DNA of 64,000 nucleotides from Phaeoceros laevis (Eukaryota; Anthocerotophyta; Anthocerotopsida; Notothyladales): NCBI GenBank assembly GCA_049999765.1, contig JBNGIQ010008998.1, positions 1-64,000 of the forward strand. The letters are read 5' to 3'. The position numbers and the translations under genes were made by a program. Shown here one piece after another: positions 40,183 through 53,400 of this stretch (within the stretch, counting starts at the first letter, position 1; every line of letters starts with the position of its first letter). Below the pieces are notes generated by a model, which made no database searches, had not been told where the DNA came from, and was given only the letters and a program-made list of their open reading frames with translations.

Positions 40183-43100
40183 CTATACTTCAGGACCTCG
40201 TGCAAACACATCCACTAGTCCACGGAACACCTGTGCAGTGAGCTGGCGTGCTGGAAAAATCTCCCCATCCACGCTCCATACGCTCTCCGGACCATGAGCA
40301 ATGAATGTGAAGATAGGAGTCTGCACAGCACAAAAACAATGTCTCAATTCCATAGGTGGCCCACTATGGATCTACCAAACTCGAAGTTGTTCTCATAAAA
40401 AAAGAAAAGTGTTGTTAGCGAGTGCTTTCATGACGTTAGGCAGGTCATTGAAGTCGCCAATACCTTGTAGTGCTCAACAAAACCAAAGTTTAACGGATCA
40501 GCTCCTTTCCTTGTTAGCCTCAGGAGTTGCCTGTTGAATCAGACCAGAAGAATCAGAGCTCTTGAAATACATACTGCCTCCGCACCGCCAGGCCTCACCA
40601 TCTGAAGCATTTACGTGCACTTACCGCAGGTAGTCGAACCGGGAGCAGTTCCGGATCAGAATCAGGTGTAAGAGTCCATCTGCAAGGTGTGCATGTGCGG
40701 AAACTCCATCAGGTGCCTTCTCATTTCGGCATGACATCACTGCTGCTCCAATGCTGTGGTAGTGGGCTCTTGACAAAGTTCTCCACCGTGGACGGGAAGA
40801 CTGGTTGTTGCTTTCCTCCATATCACTGTCACCTAAGTGGGAAAGGTCAATGCTTCTGGCACATACCCCACAGTTCATACGACACACAATCTTGTCAAAA
40901 GTCCATCTTCCATATCCAGCATTGCCAGATTCACCATGAGGCCAGGGGCCGTGAGGTAAACTGCTTGTGCTGTCATGGCTGTGAGGCACCTCAAGAAACG
41001 AGATGTCCCCTTCAAACTTCCTGAGAAAGTACAAGGGATCGTCAGGCATCCAAAATGACGTGTGTATTTCAGAGAGTGACTCACGGAGTGGCCACACAAG
41101 CACATACCTGTGGCGCATGAAGACTTCGAATCCGGCAAAATCATATCTTGAAGGACCCATCCAGCGAAGCGCTTCACTTTCCCGAGCCACCTCTCCATAA
41201 AATCCATAGCTGTGTAAACATAAGAGACCTAACATCAGGTTAATTTTGGAAACAACCGCACAACAACTGAGGGGAGAGTAGAAAGTGGGACCAAGAAGGC
41301 AAGGTCTGTGGCTTACGCTGCAAAAGAAGCTGCATATCGTGTTGTGGGGCTTTCATCTTCATCGATACTTTTCTTCCAACCTGTGACACGCACAATATCC
41401 AGCGGCATCCTGTCCCCGAGCAGTATGTGCAGAGCAGCAGTCACTGGATCACGGGTGCCAATTGTGCTGTTGGATCACAGAAGAATGGACATCAAACTTT
41501 TTATCTTTAAAGACACCTAGTCTTTGGTCTGCTCTTGTGAACATTGTTTGAAAAAGCGTAAAGCAGATTTGCATAGATGCACATGAGTTTCAACCTTATT
41601 ACAATTGTGTCAGTCGATCCAGCAGGAATCAGCCCTATTCGAAACTTTGGGCATGAAGAGCTGTTGCCCAAAAATGAAGTTCTCTTTGATGCCTCCTCAA
41701 TGGCAGCCTCTGCAACAAAGAGCAGTTAGAGTCCACTCTAGTGCTCATCAAATAATATGGACAGTCCCTCATAAGAAATTACAGTAAGACTTTGGCACAC
41801 AGGGATAATTTGCCTGTTTTAGGAACATGCCGACTGCCAAAAGCTTCAGTTTCAAAACCCTTTGAAGCTGGGAATGCGGTCTTCCTGTGATGAAACGTTG
41901 AGTTAGAGGCAGGAGAGGAACTAGGGTAGCGTACTTGCTCTCAGAACTACCAATCATCAGGCAAAGATCCGTGCACGGGTTTTTGGTTGAGATATGACCC
42001 CTCTATTCCCAGCAACACTTCAGCTTCAGGTTCGTGAGGGAGAGCTGTCTGTGATTCTTGAGATGAAACAGTAATAGGAGCAGTCTTGGGTACAAAGTCG
42101 GACACAGCCCGGGGCTTTGGGGCAGGAGAGGTCTTGTGACGGCGAGCCAGCAGCCCATTCAATACCTCTCCAAAAAGACCATCCCCACCCTTGAACAAGA
42201 AATCTCAATCTCTTCAACGCCACACCAAATAGAGCAATGCAGCAACAACACAAAACGACAAAGAGTTTGCTAAATACCGGCTGCTTACCACAATTACGAC
42301 TCCATCTCTTGATTGAAGCTCGTCTTCAGTAGCTTTGTCTACTAAGTCAAAGGCGTGCCCTTGCCTTTCCGTAATTACTACCTGCACATCTCTTATTACT
42401 AATCCCATTTGACTCAGGAAGTGTAATCCTGGGTTTAAGTCTTGAGAGTCCCGAGCTGGTAACTATACCTCAGTATTCACAGCAGCACATTTGAAAAGTG
42501 GGACCAGTTGCTCCCACACTTCTACACCCTGCCTCTTCCCACCATAAGGATTAACAATAACCTGCTCCACATTTTAACAGGAAAACACGAGAGGACATTA
42601 GACAGGAAACTTTATGCAAAATGGTACCCATCGATAAGCATAAAAATGATACCATATCACCACTAACCAGCAATTTCTTTGGCCTTCTGAAGTCACGTTC
42701 CAACAATTGCTGGATATGCTCCACCCATACTTGACAGACGTCAGAATCTGAATGACCAAAAACACATTCCTTCGGAACCCACTTACATCTGTCGGATGGT
42801 GACCTGTTGTAAGTGTGAACCACAAACCGGTGCATCTGAAGAATAAGGCACACCCGCAAAAATCTGCTCAGGTAGGTGTTCGGAGGACGTTACACTTCCT
42901 CAAATCCATACAACGTAATGAACTACCAACCTCGGTGCTCGAGCTACTCAGCATTAGTGGGAGCGGTGAAGAGTCATGCATTGGACCCCTGCCTAGGGCC
43001 TGAACTCCATAGATTTCTGAGAGAAGAATCTCAGTTTGGCCTTCATCCACACTGGTGGGCCCACAGCATTCGCAGATCCTCGATTCCTAAAAGCAGTGAG

Positions 43101-43474
43101 CTGTTGAGATCTTAGAAACACTGTGGCAAGCACGTCCACATGCTCGAGCGTAACTGAAATTAGCCACAACAAACAACAAGAAAGGAGTCTTATCAACAAA
43201 ACTGGAGAAGAGTGGTTACCACATTCTTCTCTGCTCCTTTGTTCCACAAAATTCGGTCACCATGGATCACTGCAGTCACTGGGCCAACCCGATCCAAATG
43301 CAGGCTCTCTTCCAAGAGACTGACGCCCCTGTCCATCTCCGACGTGGCAGCAAATTGCTGACTTCCCTTCACTCTCGTGCTCATCCGTTCGTCCGTGTCC
43401 AACGAGGTGTAATGCCGCTTTTGAAAGCCACTCGGACTTCCTCTTGGGGAAACATGCCCCAGCTTTGTTGCCAT
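40183..43474 (-). CDS. CERK: Ceramide kinase
   Basis: Fourteen exons close in phase: 43474-43220, 43153-43122, 43051-42931, 42835-42668, 42561-42469, 42381-42289, 42189-41951, 41884-41814, 41709-41595, 41466-41317, 41209-41108, 41020-40625, 40530-40464 and 40320-40183 (679 residues from the first ATG; starts at 43384 or 43336 would give 649 or 633 and fit the family better). The protein phosphorylates ceramide to ceramide-1-phosphate; in Arabidopsis the homologue ACD5 restrains cell death. Seen: a PH-like N-terminal part (EILLSEIYGVQ, FVVHTYNR), the lipid-kinase core VVIVGGDGLFGEVLNG, GLIPAGSTDTIV, YGFYGEVARESEALRWMGP, the ceramide-kinase C-x3-C-x2-C signature CRMNCGVC, and the end SVWSVDGEIF. 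The intron after 41814 starts with GC (ACAG/gcaaat); it is the only donor that keeps phase. The N-terminal two joins are less certain. Confidence 0.93.
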
Positions 43475-44344
43475 TTCAAAAATTCTTCAGAGAAAAACGA
43501 ATCTATTCTCAGTCCAGCAAATAGCAAACACTGAAACTGCATGGCAATTGGACAGTAGTCGGATGGCAATGCACCTTCAGCCAGCTCTGTACAACATACT
43601 AATTGCAGATCTACATCGTCACCTACTACTATGCCGACTCGAAAGAACGGACGATGGATGTGGCTGAAGTTCCTACTCTCTTCTGGCCGCCCGGCTTTTA
43701 ACCAGGTAACTTGCGCTCCATTTGCGCTCCAGCTCCGGCTGACTGCAATCGGGCTTGTCCCCTGTTGCATCTGGTACTGGCTTTGACAACTTTGAATTCT
43801 CCAACCTGAGTTGAACACAATCCAATTGGATCAAAAGAAGGGTCAAATGCAAGCAGAAATAGACCTACGTCACCAGACAGTAGTGGGAGCGACACCACCC
43901 GGTGTGCCAGGTAAGCTCCAACCTCCATCTCATCTTCTTGCATCTTCGGCAAACCCACCCCTCCAACACATCCGCTAGGTGAGCCTCGAAGCCTCGAAGG
44001 ACCCTCTCGAGATCCGTGACCAAGTACAGCACTTCAACGTGTAGGCACCGAGAAACCCGTTTTGCAGTATAAAGAACTAGTTCTACCTGTCCTGTCGCCT
44101 ATAGGAGTGCCTCGCTCTACTCTCTCTGCTTGCGTGGGGTAATCCCGTTGTCCTGGAGTGGCAATGACTTTAGGAATGTGCGTTGATGATGAGTCGACGT
44201 CCGATCAGAAGGCTGTGTAGCAGTATGTCACTGATCACTGCGTTCAGTGGCGAGACGGCGCCCACGGACAGGAGTAGCTAGTTGGTTGCACTTGCAGGGA
44301 GACCTTCATTGTGTCATGCATTGGGCTTAGTAGAGCTGGGAGCC
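43475..44344. other. Divergent intergenic region
   Basis: The shared upstream region of the ceramide kinase and arabinosyltransferase genes. Minus frames run on through 43381-43958 and could be 5' untranslated or N-terminal sequence of the kinase gene, but they show no family match. Confidence 0.4.
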
Positions 44345-45736
44345 ATGAAGATGAAGAAGGAACCGCTTTTAAAGGGAGGTCCTGGAAACAGTCGAAGTTG
44401 CGCTGTGGGTTACGCTGTGGCAGCAGGCGTTCTCCTTGGGTTGATTGTGGCTATCGTCCATCCCTCTGATCTCTTTGACTTCAGCTCCGGAACCCCGGCA
44501 GCTTCCTCCCTCTACGGCCAGGTAGACCTACTTAGGAGTCAAGGCGGTGCTTAGAGACAGTAAAGTTGGGGTTGTGCTTGCACCAGATGATACATTCGTA
44601 TACTTGTGCAGCAAATGACAGGACTTCTGTTTCTGCAGGACTCGACCGTGATCCGCAAGTTGCAGAGACTTCAAGCAGAAGTGAAGCAGTTGCAGGAGGA
44701 AAGCTTCCAATCACAACAGAAGGTTGTAGACTTGCAGCAGCAACTGGGACGAGCAGAACGAGAGAAGGCTGCTGTGGAGGGACAGTTGAAGTCAGCCTTA
44801 CCTGGAGGCAAGGCAGGTCCGCCGGGCACAGTGAAGAGTTTGCGGACCTTGCCTTTGGTGGAACCTGACGAGTCTGTGAACGTTGAACTCGCAAGGATCT
44901 TAAAAGATGTTGCAGTGAACAATGAGGTGATTGTGGGAATATGCGATAGCAATGTGAAGTCTATGGTGAAGGTTTGGTTTGAGAGCATACAAAGAGTGGG
45001 TGTGACCAACTTCCTGGTAGTGGCCCTGGATGATGGAATGGCAGACTTCGCCAAGGAGCACAATGTGCCATTTTATAGGAGAGATGCCACCATCTCTGCA
45101 GCACAAAAGGGAGCTGGCCACAATCATGCGGTGTCTGGGCTAAAGTTTCACCTGCTGAGAGATTTTTTGGTGTTGGGCTACAACGTATTCCTGTCCGACA
45201 TAGATATCGTGTTCCTGCAGAATCCATGGAACTACCTCGCCCGAGATAGCGATGTCGAGGGAATGACTGATGGCCACAATAACATGACAGCTTATGGGTA
45301 TGACGATGTGTGGGATGATCCTCCTATGGGCTGGTCTAGATATGCTCATACAATGCGTATTTGGGTATTTAATTCTGGGTTGTTCTACATCCGAGCTACG
45401 AAGCCATCCATTGAACTGCTGGACAGGGTGACTGACAGGCTTTCCAAGCAGCAGTTATGGGATCAAGCTGTGTTCAATGAAGAGCTTTTCTTTCCTTCCA
45501 GTCCTGGATATACAGGGCTCCATGCTTCTAAAAGAGTCCTAGACTATCTTTTGTTCCTCAACAGCAAAGTTCTCTTCAGAGACTTCAGGAACGACCCATC
45601 GCAGCACAACTGGAGGCCGGTCACTATCCATGTCAATTACCATCCTGACAAATATGAGAGGATGCTTGCCATCGTGGACTATTACGTCAATGGCAATTCG
45701 AATGCATTGTCCAGGTTTCCAGCAGGTAGTGAGTAA
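44345..45736 (+). CDS. RRA: RRA-type arabinosyltransferase (GT77)
   Basis: Two exons, 44345-44521 and 44639-45736, join in phase 0 and give 424 residues, the length of Arabidopsis RRA1-3. These Golgi type II enzymes add the second arabinose to hydroxyproline-arabinosides on extensins. Seen: a short basic N-terminus, a membrane anchor ([19 protein letters not shown]), a coiled-coil stem ([16 protein letters not shown]), the donor-binding [13 protein letters not shown] with its D-x-D, then [37 protein letters not shown] and HVNYHPDK, all close to family consensus. The ATG at 44345 is preferred to the upstream non-ATG opening. The first intron, just after the anchor, agrees with the stem beginning in exon 2. 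Nothing is missing. Confidence 0.95.
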
Positions 45737-46533
45737 GGTCCTTCATCAACACCTTGCTTTGGAATTGGTTTTCCTTCTGATGCAAGCAACAGGATAGTGA
45801 AGACATCCGCTCAATTGTGCTGTCAACCTTGTTGTTCTGCTCTTACCACTACAAAGTTGGGCCTTAATGCTAGCCCAGCCGTTTGAGAATCGATTCTCCA
45901 CATTCGTCTAGCCTGAAATTCTTAAATATTTGTAATTATACAAAGTTTTTGGAAGTTCGAAGTTTGAAAACTCGACGTTTCACCGGTCACAGTATGTCAG
46001 CATCCTCGGGAACTCTGTCCTCCACGCTTCCAGCATGACGCTCAGGAACTATGTCCCCCACGTCTATGAAGTTATGAACCCAAACCACGATACATAAACT
46101 ACCTTCCCCACGCTTCCAGGCTCCAGCATGTTCAAAATTCTGAGATGATAGAATGATCAAATCCATGGGGACCGTGCAATTGCGAAAACAGGTTCAAAAT
46201 AAAGGCAGTGGCTCACAAGCTTCAAGTACAGGGTCACTTGGTCAAGCATTGTTTGAAAACCACCCAGCTCTGAGTTGATAGGGCATGGACGAACCGGATC
46301 GATCGAGCATGAGCTGGGATGGCTACAGAGGAAAGGGATTACGTGGTTCTAGGTGGAAGCTTCGTGGACGCGACAAGAGAATCCGAAAACCTAGAAGGAG
46401 CGCGAGCAGTTCGGCCTTCTTTGCTGCCGTCGCATATGAGTGTTTCTTGATTTCTGCAACCTAACCTGGCGGACGACAATTGTGCAAGAACGCATGCCTG
46501 CCTCCAGCTATCCACCCAGCCAGGAGCAGTAGA
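45737..46533. other. Intergenic region
   Basis: The first few hundred bases are likely the 3' untranslated region of the arabinosyltransferase gene. Words such as ccacgcttccag recur near 46021 and 46108. No gene is seen. Confidence 0.4.
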
Positions 46534-46818
46534 ATGACGACACCGCTCCAGGGGCTTGCCAACATGAAGGTGAAGGACGTGCCGCAGCACCTCAAGCAGG
46601 TGGTGACCAAGGAGAATGTGAAGCGCAGCACTTGGTCCTTTTTGCAGAGCTACAGCCGCAAGTATATCCACACTGGTAACATCCGGCCTCTCCACGACGT
46701 CTTCATCCTCGTCGGCTTGTGCGCCTACGCAGTGAACTGGCCCAAGGAGGTGCGGCACCTGCACCAGCACGAGGCCCTGCTCAAGAGAGAAGGAGTAGAA
46801 GAATTCAAGAAGCTCTGA
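46534..46818 (+). CDS. Small mitochondrial ATP synthase subunit f-like protein
   Basis: A single exon of 94 residues from the ATG at 46534. It has a polar start (MTTPLQGLANMKVKDVPQHL), a basic centre SFLQSYSRKYIHTGN, one membrane span (HDVFILVGLCAYAVNW) and a charged end EVRHLHQHEALLKREG. The order of features, aromatic-basic helix, G-x-I-x-P, one span and K/R-HL-x-H-E, parallels mitochondrial F1Fo ATP synthase subunit f of animals and fungi (there YYNKYI, one span, YKHLKHE) and short plant homologues. It would sit in the inner membrane at the Fo dimer interface. Similarity is short, so another one-span inner-membrane protein is possible. Confidence 0.55.
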   Translation: MTTPLQGLANMKVKDVPQHLKQVVTKENVKRSTWSFLQSYSRKYIHTGNIRPLHDVFILVGLCAYAVNWPKEVRHLHQHEALLKREGVEEFKKL

Positions 46819-47385
46819 TTTGCAAGTTGCAGGCAAGGTATCCTCCGGTGCGGGCCTGCTCTTTTGCTCGCTACATTCGGGGCATACGTAATTCGTTGGG
46901 TCTCAGAAATTGCGCCTGTTGTGTTTGTTTTTGCAGCCAGTTGATTTTCAAGTGGAAGTATCGATTGAACAGGAGGCAACGTTTTACTGAGGAGCTGTAT
47001 GGACTTTTGTGCTCGCTGTGATCGTCTGTATCAGGAAGTGATCTCCCATCTCATTTGAAACTCAAATTGTTCTTTCTCGGCCAACAGGTTTAGGGGATTC
47101 ATGGAAACAGAGTGGTCTCATAACAAAACTGCAGTTGCTGAAATTCAGGTGGTAAACTAGGTTGCTCAGAAAGTTCAATGCATGCTGAAACCGGTAAAAG
47201 CAGGCAAAAGACCGGTTGAATCAAAAAACTTTGAAATGGCAAGCACAGATGCATGCGTTGCCCAACCAGATGTTTGGAGTCTGGAGAGGTCGACATCTTT
47301 TTTAGTGACTTTCCTACAGTGACCTTTACAATGCGACTTTTGACGTGCAATACACCCACCTTTCTCTTAGCTAACTACTCCGGCA
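46819..47385. other. Intergenic, convergent 3' ends
   Basis: Lies between two converging genes and is probably made of their 3' untranslated regions. No gene or RNA is recognised. Confidence 0.4.
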
Positions 47386-49862
47386 TCACAGCTTAAACAC
47401 TCTAGCGGTGCCGTCCTCTGAGCCGGCGAGGATAAATCTTCCATCCCTACAGCAAAGCAGACAAGGAAAGTGTCAGCACCGGGGCAGAACACACCCATCA
47501 CGTGAAGCACTATGTTGCGCTTTAACGTACGCTGTCAGTGCAATGTCCCGGACGCTGTCCCCGTGACCACTGAATGTTCTTTCACATGTCCCTGTTCGAT
47601 CATCCCAGACTCGCACTTTACCGTCAAGGCAGGCAGTGACGATTAGACTAGATGATTGCGACCAGACTAGCTTGATGACACCGTCCTGGTAAGGGAGCAA
47701 GGAGATGACATGTTAGAAATCCACAAGTACTTTCCAAAACGGCTACTACACCCAATGAGCCTCCGTTCATTGGTTAAATCAACTTCTGGTTAAATCAACA
47801 TCCAATACCTCATGTCCACCGATGCTGCGGGAGGATAGAGTTTGAAGATCCCAAATAACAAGCTTTCCGTCCATGCCACCTGTTGCGGCTATTGGAAGCC
47901 TTCACCACAACACCAGAACACAATTTATGTTTGTAGACAAAGGACCTTTCCCCGACCACTTGTCCCGCCTCGTACACTTCAATCTTACCTGGACGACAAC
48001 CCGATACACTCCACAGATTTTTCATGGCCTGCCAATCTTCCAACGACCTGCAAAATCCCCATAGCGATTACCCTTCATGACCGCCGATTGCCTCCCAAAT
48101 CAGAGGGTGAAGCAGGCACAAAGAAAAGAGAATGCCTACCTTCCCATTCTGAATATTCACAATGCACACCGATGAGTCTGTGGATCCAGTTACGGCTACA
48201 CTTGACTCTGAATTAATGCTCAGACATGTAAGACCCTCCGTGTGGTACGGATGATCTGCAACACCCTGAGGGGTCAACTCAGAAAGCTCTATGTCACACA
48301 TGGTTCAGCAATAACAAACGAACGACTTCAATGATATCAAGATCCTATTTACAAATTGGACTGCCAGATGAACGACACAGCACCCTGAACATCAGCAGTT
48401 CTATCTGTCTCTCTCGCCTCACTGTCCTGCACACTGTAGGGAATTTACGAAATGAGGTGCATCGTGGTACCTTCGACAACATGCGTCACCTGGCCTGTCC
48501 TGGGATTCCACACCCTAAGACTACCATCCTCGGATCCAGTCAGTATGGTTTTCCCTGCATCATCAATTCAGAAGACAGTATAGCGGACTTAGTTGACATG
48601 TAAAAGGAGAAGGATGAAAAAGTTACCAATAAGTCTGTTACATGGGCTGCTCACCATCAGGTGTGAAGCCTCCACAAGAAACAGACCCCCTGTGACCGGA
48701 CAGCACATGTAGACAGGCTGAACTGTCTGCATTCCACAGCCATGCTGTATAATCACCTGAGCCCGCAAGCACTAGATGTCCTCTTGGATGCCATCTTAAC
48801 CACTGCAGGTTTGCCAAAAGGGATATAGTTCCTTGAACCAATCACACATGCATAGTAATCTTAGCTACATGAAAATACTTCACCATTTGCTCTCGATGCT
48901 TGTCCAGCTATCTGAACTCTAGATACAGACAAAACATAGGTTTCCGATCTCAGCCAAACTAACCTCAACATCTCCACCAGGACCCTCTAGTCGATTTTTC
49001 AGGTTGCCAGTTGAGGTTTCCCATACATTTACAATCCCGTCCAACCCGCCAGAAGCAAGGTACACACCGTCTGAACTGAATGCAAGAGAGGCCACCGAAT
49101 CTGAATGTCCTGCATGAGACCGTGACCACACGGTATTTAAGAGGCCACCAAATTCAAAGAGTGTTTGTCGTTTGTTTGTTGATTGCTGAGTTGCCACTTC
49201 CGCAGATCCCAAGTGGGAGGGTATACCCTTGAGTTCTAGAGGTGCATCCGCTTGCCCGATTTTCCAAATGAATGCCTTGTCATCACCCCCCCCTGTTGAT
49301 ACTAGCCCCGGCTGACTGGGGCTGCACGCCACAGCATATACGGGATCCCCTGTTTATCAACTCTGTGAGTGAAAACACAGAATGAATGCAACACCAATAA
49401 AAACGCAGAAGAGTCTAGCTTACCATGACCAGTAAACGTGTGGGAGGAATCATCTATGTTAGCTTCATCTGCCAGAAAAAAAAATTCCGAAAGCTCAGAC
49501 AGTGACTGCAACTTCTGCGACTCTTCCTGAACCGAAGAACCGAACAGCAAAGAGATGAATGGCCCCATATTGAAATCATCACGGGGACACGGCAATTACC
49601 ATCGTCATCCTCCAGCATCTCTGCCTCTACTTGTTCTCCGTCCTCCTCGGGGTCAAACTCAGGCAGCTCTGCAATCAGACGATGGTAGGTCACAATCCCG
49701 CCTGCCTTTTGATACAAAGAGAAATGATGTGAATATCTAGTCACCTTCTTCATCGATAGGAATTTCTTGCAATATATCGTCATCGTTCAGATGCACTACA
49801 GGACCATCTTCTTCGTCCTCAAAGTCCTGTGCCCGTGGATGCAACTGCGTTTTAATCTCCAT
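47386..49862 (-). CDS. AAMP: WD40-repeat protein, AAMP-like
   Basis: Exons resolved include 49862-49745, 49668-49600, 49468-49424, 49349-48964, 48802-48655, 48554-48471, 48255-48140, then blocks near 48040-47990, 47900-47822, 47690-47520 and the last one ending at 47386. The protein has about 400 residues: an acidic N-terminus (EDEEDGPVVHLNDDDILQEI) and about eight WD40 blades, with blade ends such as GDDKAFIWKI, DGIVNVWET, DYTAWLWNA, DGSLRVWNP, DGKLVIWDL, DGKVRVWDD and DGTARVFKL. This matches angio-associated migratory cell protein, conserved in eukaryotes and in yeast linked to ribosome assembly as Sqt1; the plant function is not established. The beta-propeller would serve as a protein-binding scaffold in cytosol or nucleus. 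Introns are about 75-240 bp. The start is fixed by the first ATG before the acidic tract. Confidence 0.9.
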
Positions 49863-50455
49863 GTTTACAAATTTCAACAACTCAGTCAGATACGAGACTG
49901 AGGGCCTTACACTCCCTCCAGCTCATCCACTTGTAGGCGGCTTCTCAGGCATCGCTTCCAGTTTGTCCGCACTTTGGGTTTCGTCACAATCAGGTGGGCA
50001 GAATTCCCAGACACTGTCCGCGACACCCTCTGCGAAGATAGAATTTCCGATAGTCTACTGTATGCTAACGACAGAACGCACCATTCTGCAGCTGAAGTAC
50101 ATGTAATAGTATTGAAGTGGTGTGTGTGTGTTTATAGCTTAGAGTAGGCTAGAGTGGGCTAGCATTTGAATCGAGAAGGAAATGCATATGCCGGAGGAGG
50201 AAATGCATATGCGTGCCGTCTTTGGGTTTCACACTCGACGGTGGCTTGAGCTTGCTAAACGAAACGCGCTGCCGTCCTGTCAGGAATGACCCTGTACATG
50301 TATCGAAGTTCGAACAGCTTCACTTCGCCATCACTCAAAATTGTCTAAATTTCATGCCGGAAGACGTGCCACAACAATGTCGTAATCTAGGGAGTTGATG
50401 GTAAGAATGCTATGTACCCCTATATACAAAAGCTCCAACCCATCACCATCAGCAC
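49863..50455. other. Short intergenic region
   Basis: Upstream of the WD40 gene and downstream of the RLT-like gene. The word gaggaaatgcatatg occurs twice near 50178-50210. Nothing else is recognised. Confidence 0.4.
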
Positions 50456-53400
50456 TCACTCACTTTCAGATGAGTAGGACTGCAGTTGTTCTCCAGCCTC
50501 GTCCTCTGACGCATCTACCTCTTCCTCCACTCGCTCTTCATCTTCAGCATCCTCCTCTGCCTCGCTCTCCTCCCCTTGATCCCTGTACCCATCCTCTTCT
50601 TCATACCTCGCATCATCCTCTTCAGCAACATCATCGTCATCTTCCTGCCCAACGAGGTGGTGAGCACGCCCACTCCCTCCACTCCCATCTTCATCCATTT
50701 CTTCCTCCTCCTCTTCTTCAGCCATGTCCTCCCCATTCTCATCCTCTTCTGGTTGCTCTTCATCGTACTGTTCACCTTCATCAGACTCTTCTGGCACTCC
50801 CCAATCGCCCTGTTCATCCACATGCTGGTACCCATCCTCCTCATCACTCTCATCCTCATCACGGTGGGCTCTTCCCTGGCCAAGCCTCTGCGGCTTTCCA
50901 TCGGCAAATGCCATGAGTTCATTTGGGTCCCTTTCCTTCTTCTTGCCCCCTGGTACAGCTTTGCCTCTTCGCCCACCTCTGGATCCCCCTGCTGCTGCTC
51001 CTGCTGATGCTTTGTTTCGGGGACGTCCAGGTGGTCGTCCGCGAGGTCGTCCCCCAGGTTTCCCAGTTCCACTTCTTGGGCGTTTTCTCTCCTTTGAGGC
51101 TTGCAGCTGGGTCTCAGGTGTGGTACCGGCTATCGCTGTTCCATCCTCAGAAAACTGAAGCTTCCGCTTTAAACCTCTCTTGCCTGCCCCCCCAGCAGCA
51201 CTTTTGCCTGTACCAGCCGTGCTCTTGGCACCAGCTGCAGCCTTGCCGTTTCCAGTACCACCACCGTCTCGTGCCCCTGCACCCATACCACCAGCACCAC
51301 CTCCACTAGTCCTAGCCTTACTTCGGCTTCTTGGTGGCCCTTCGCCGCGTTTTTTGCGCGCCCCTCGGGCTTTGCCATCCCCTGTTCCATCTCCCAGACA
51401 CTCCTCACCGCCATTGGCACCATTCTGTTCTGCTGTTAGCAAGTCGGGTGATATTTTCACAGCCGATATCCCTGCCTTCATCTGCAACGGCCAAGGATGT
51501 AGCAACATGTTAATACAAAAGCAAGCAAGTCATGGTCCAAACAGCGACATCCAAGACAAACTACAAAACAGCATCGAGCCACATGTTGCTTTCTAAATCC
51601 TACATTTTTAGCTTCTTCCTCCTTCAGCCTCTCGCGCACCAACTTCTCCTCGTGAGTGTAAGCAATTGCAGCATCAAGAACTGCAATCCGAAGTGCCACA
51701 GCTGCTGTGGTCTGTGGAATCCAGGGAAGAACTCGAGTGCAATCGTGACTTTCAGTTGACTGATACGATGAACTATCAGAAACCACATTCTTCAGCATCT
51801 CCTCGGTCGTTTCGTATGACGAGGACAGCCAGTCCCGGTGAACAACGCTTTCCAGTTCTGTGACAACCTGGACATAACCAGCATGACCAGTTACAAAAGC
51901 AAGTCGCAAGGAAAACATGTATATCAACCCAGTTCCCAAAGACTGCCACAGGTCATGCATTAGTCATACCTGGAGCATCTCCCCTGGATTTGAAGCGTCC
52001 TTCAGATTCGCCACCCAGGCCTTTCTCTGCTGATCCTTCCAAGGCACCTTCAGAGCTACAGAAGGTATAGCAACCTGCATGAACGGTGAAGGCACTTTTA
52101 GCCACAGATTTCAGGCTCAGCAAGTTACAGACACGGTATTACTCCACAAAATCAAATACCTCAATCGCAAGGGTTTCTGCCTTCAACAGCTGGAATCTAG
52201 ATGGCTGGGGTGCAGAGGCCCCCAGCTGCTTCCAGCTGGGATCTCCACTTCGCATCTGCTCTTCACATTCTCGAGTGTGCTCAGAGAACTTGGGGTGAAC
52301 CTTTGTCGAGCTATCAAACGTGCCATGACAACAAGGGCAGTGTTTATCCTTCTGCCAGTAAAGATCATGACAAATGTTGCATGAGCAAAGCAGATCGAGG
52401 TCCCTCTTTTTCCGAATCTTGAAAGCCCGCAATGACGATGCCTCCTGTGCTTGCTCACTCCACATCCACCTATCCAGCTCTCTGTATCGCTCTAGCGCCC
52501 GGTTTCTTTCCACCTCAGTCTTCCCTAGATCAATGGTAATAGCTGCGGCTCTGTCCAAAAACTCGGCTTCTTGTCCAGACAGACCACTTGCTGGGCTCCC
52601 CTCGACACCAACAGTCACCTGTCTGGCAGAAGAGTCTGAATCTCGACGCCAGTTGGTTGTTGGTTCCACCTTAACATGATCCTCGAGCAATTTCATATCT
52701 GACCCATTCTTGCGGTTCCGCATTGCCAGCCTCAAGGTGCACTCTAAACGTTGAAGATTGATTAAAAGGTTGTTTTCTCTGATACCTCTTGGATCCAGTG
52801 AAGCAATCAAAGCATCTAAACCCTGTGAAGACAAGGAAACTCATTAACAACGAAGCTGACCACTGATTGCACGAAAGTTGCAGCGCACTAAACAAAAATG
52901 ACCAATGTCATCCAAAAAGCTAACCTGCTCAGTGTCAATAACTTCCCAACAACTCTCATCATGTGACTCGAAATATATCCTACCACACCCTGGATCCTCT
53001 CCACCATTTGATGTCACAAACTGCCAAAACCTGTTCCTTCTTCGGTCAAAACCCAACGGCAAAGACCTCAAGACATACAATTCCTCTGCACGTACACCAA
53101 TGTCTGCTTTCAGCTGTGCACGAGACTTTTCTGATGAATGCGCAAAGGCAGAGAGCGAGACATCTTGACCCAAGATTGTGTCCTGGACAGCCAAAGGTCT
53201 TTGAGATGCCATAGATGTGCTGGCAACAGCAATGTGTGCACCAGAAGAATCAGCTCCCCCAACACCCCCCGCTTCCGTGCCAAGGGCCAGAGGCAGAGAA
53301 ACGTCAACTTGCTTGCTGTCTGCACCCAAGACTGGGCTCTGTCTACCATCTGCAACACCATTGGGACTAACTCCTTCCGTTTTACCCGAAACTTGTAACC

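Noticed and set aside
46339-46836. A 165-codon minus frame across the ATP synthase f-like gene
   Set aside because: Mirror of the plus-strand gene with no domain; the plus frame has a coherent one-span layout.
50576-51158. Plus-strand frames rich in Leu, Ile, Phe, Ser or Pro that look like membrane proteins
   Set aside because: They are the antisense of the acidic Asp/Glu and AT-hook tail of the RLT-like gene.
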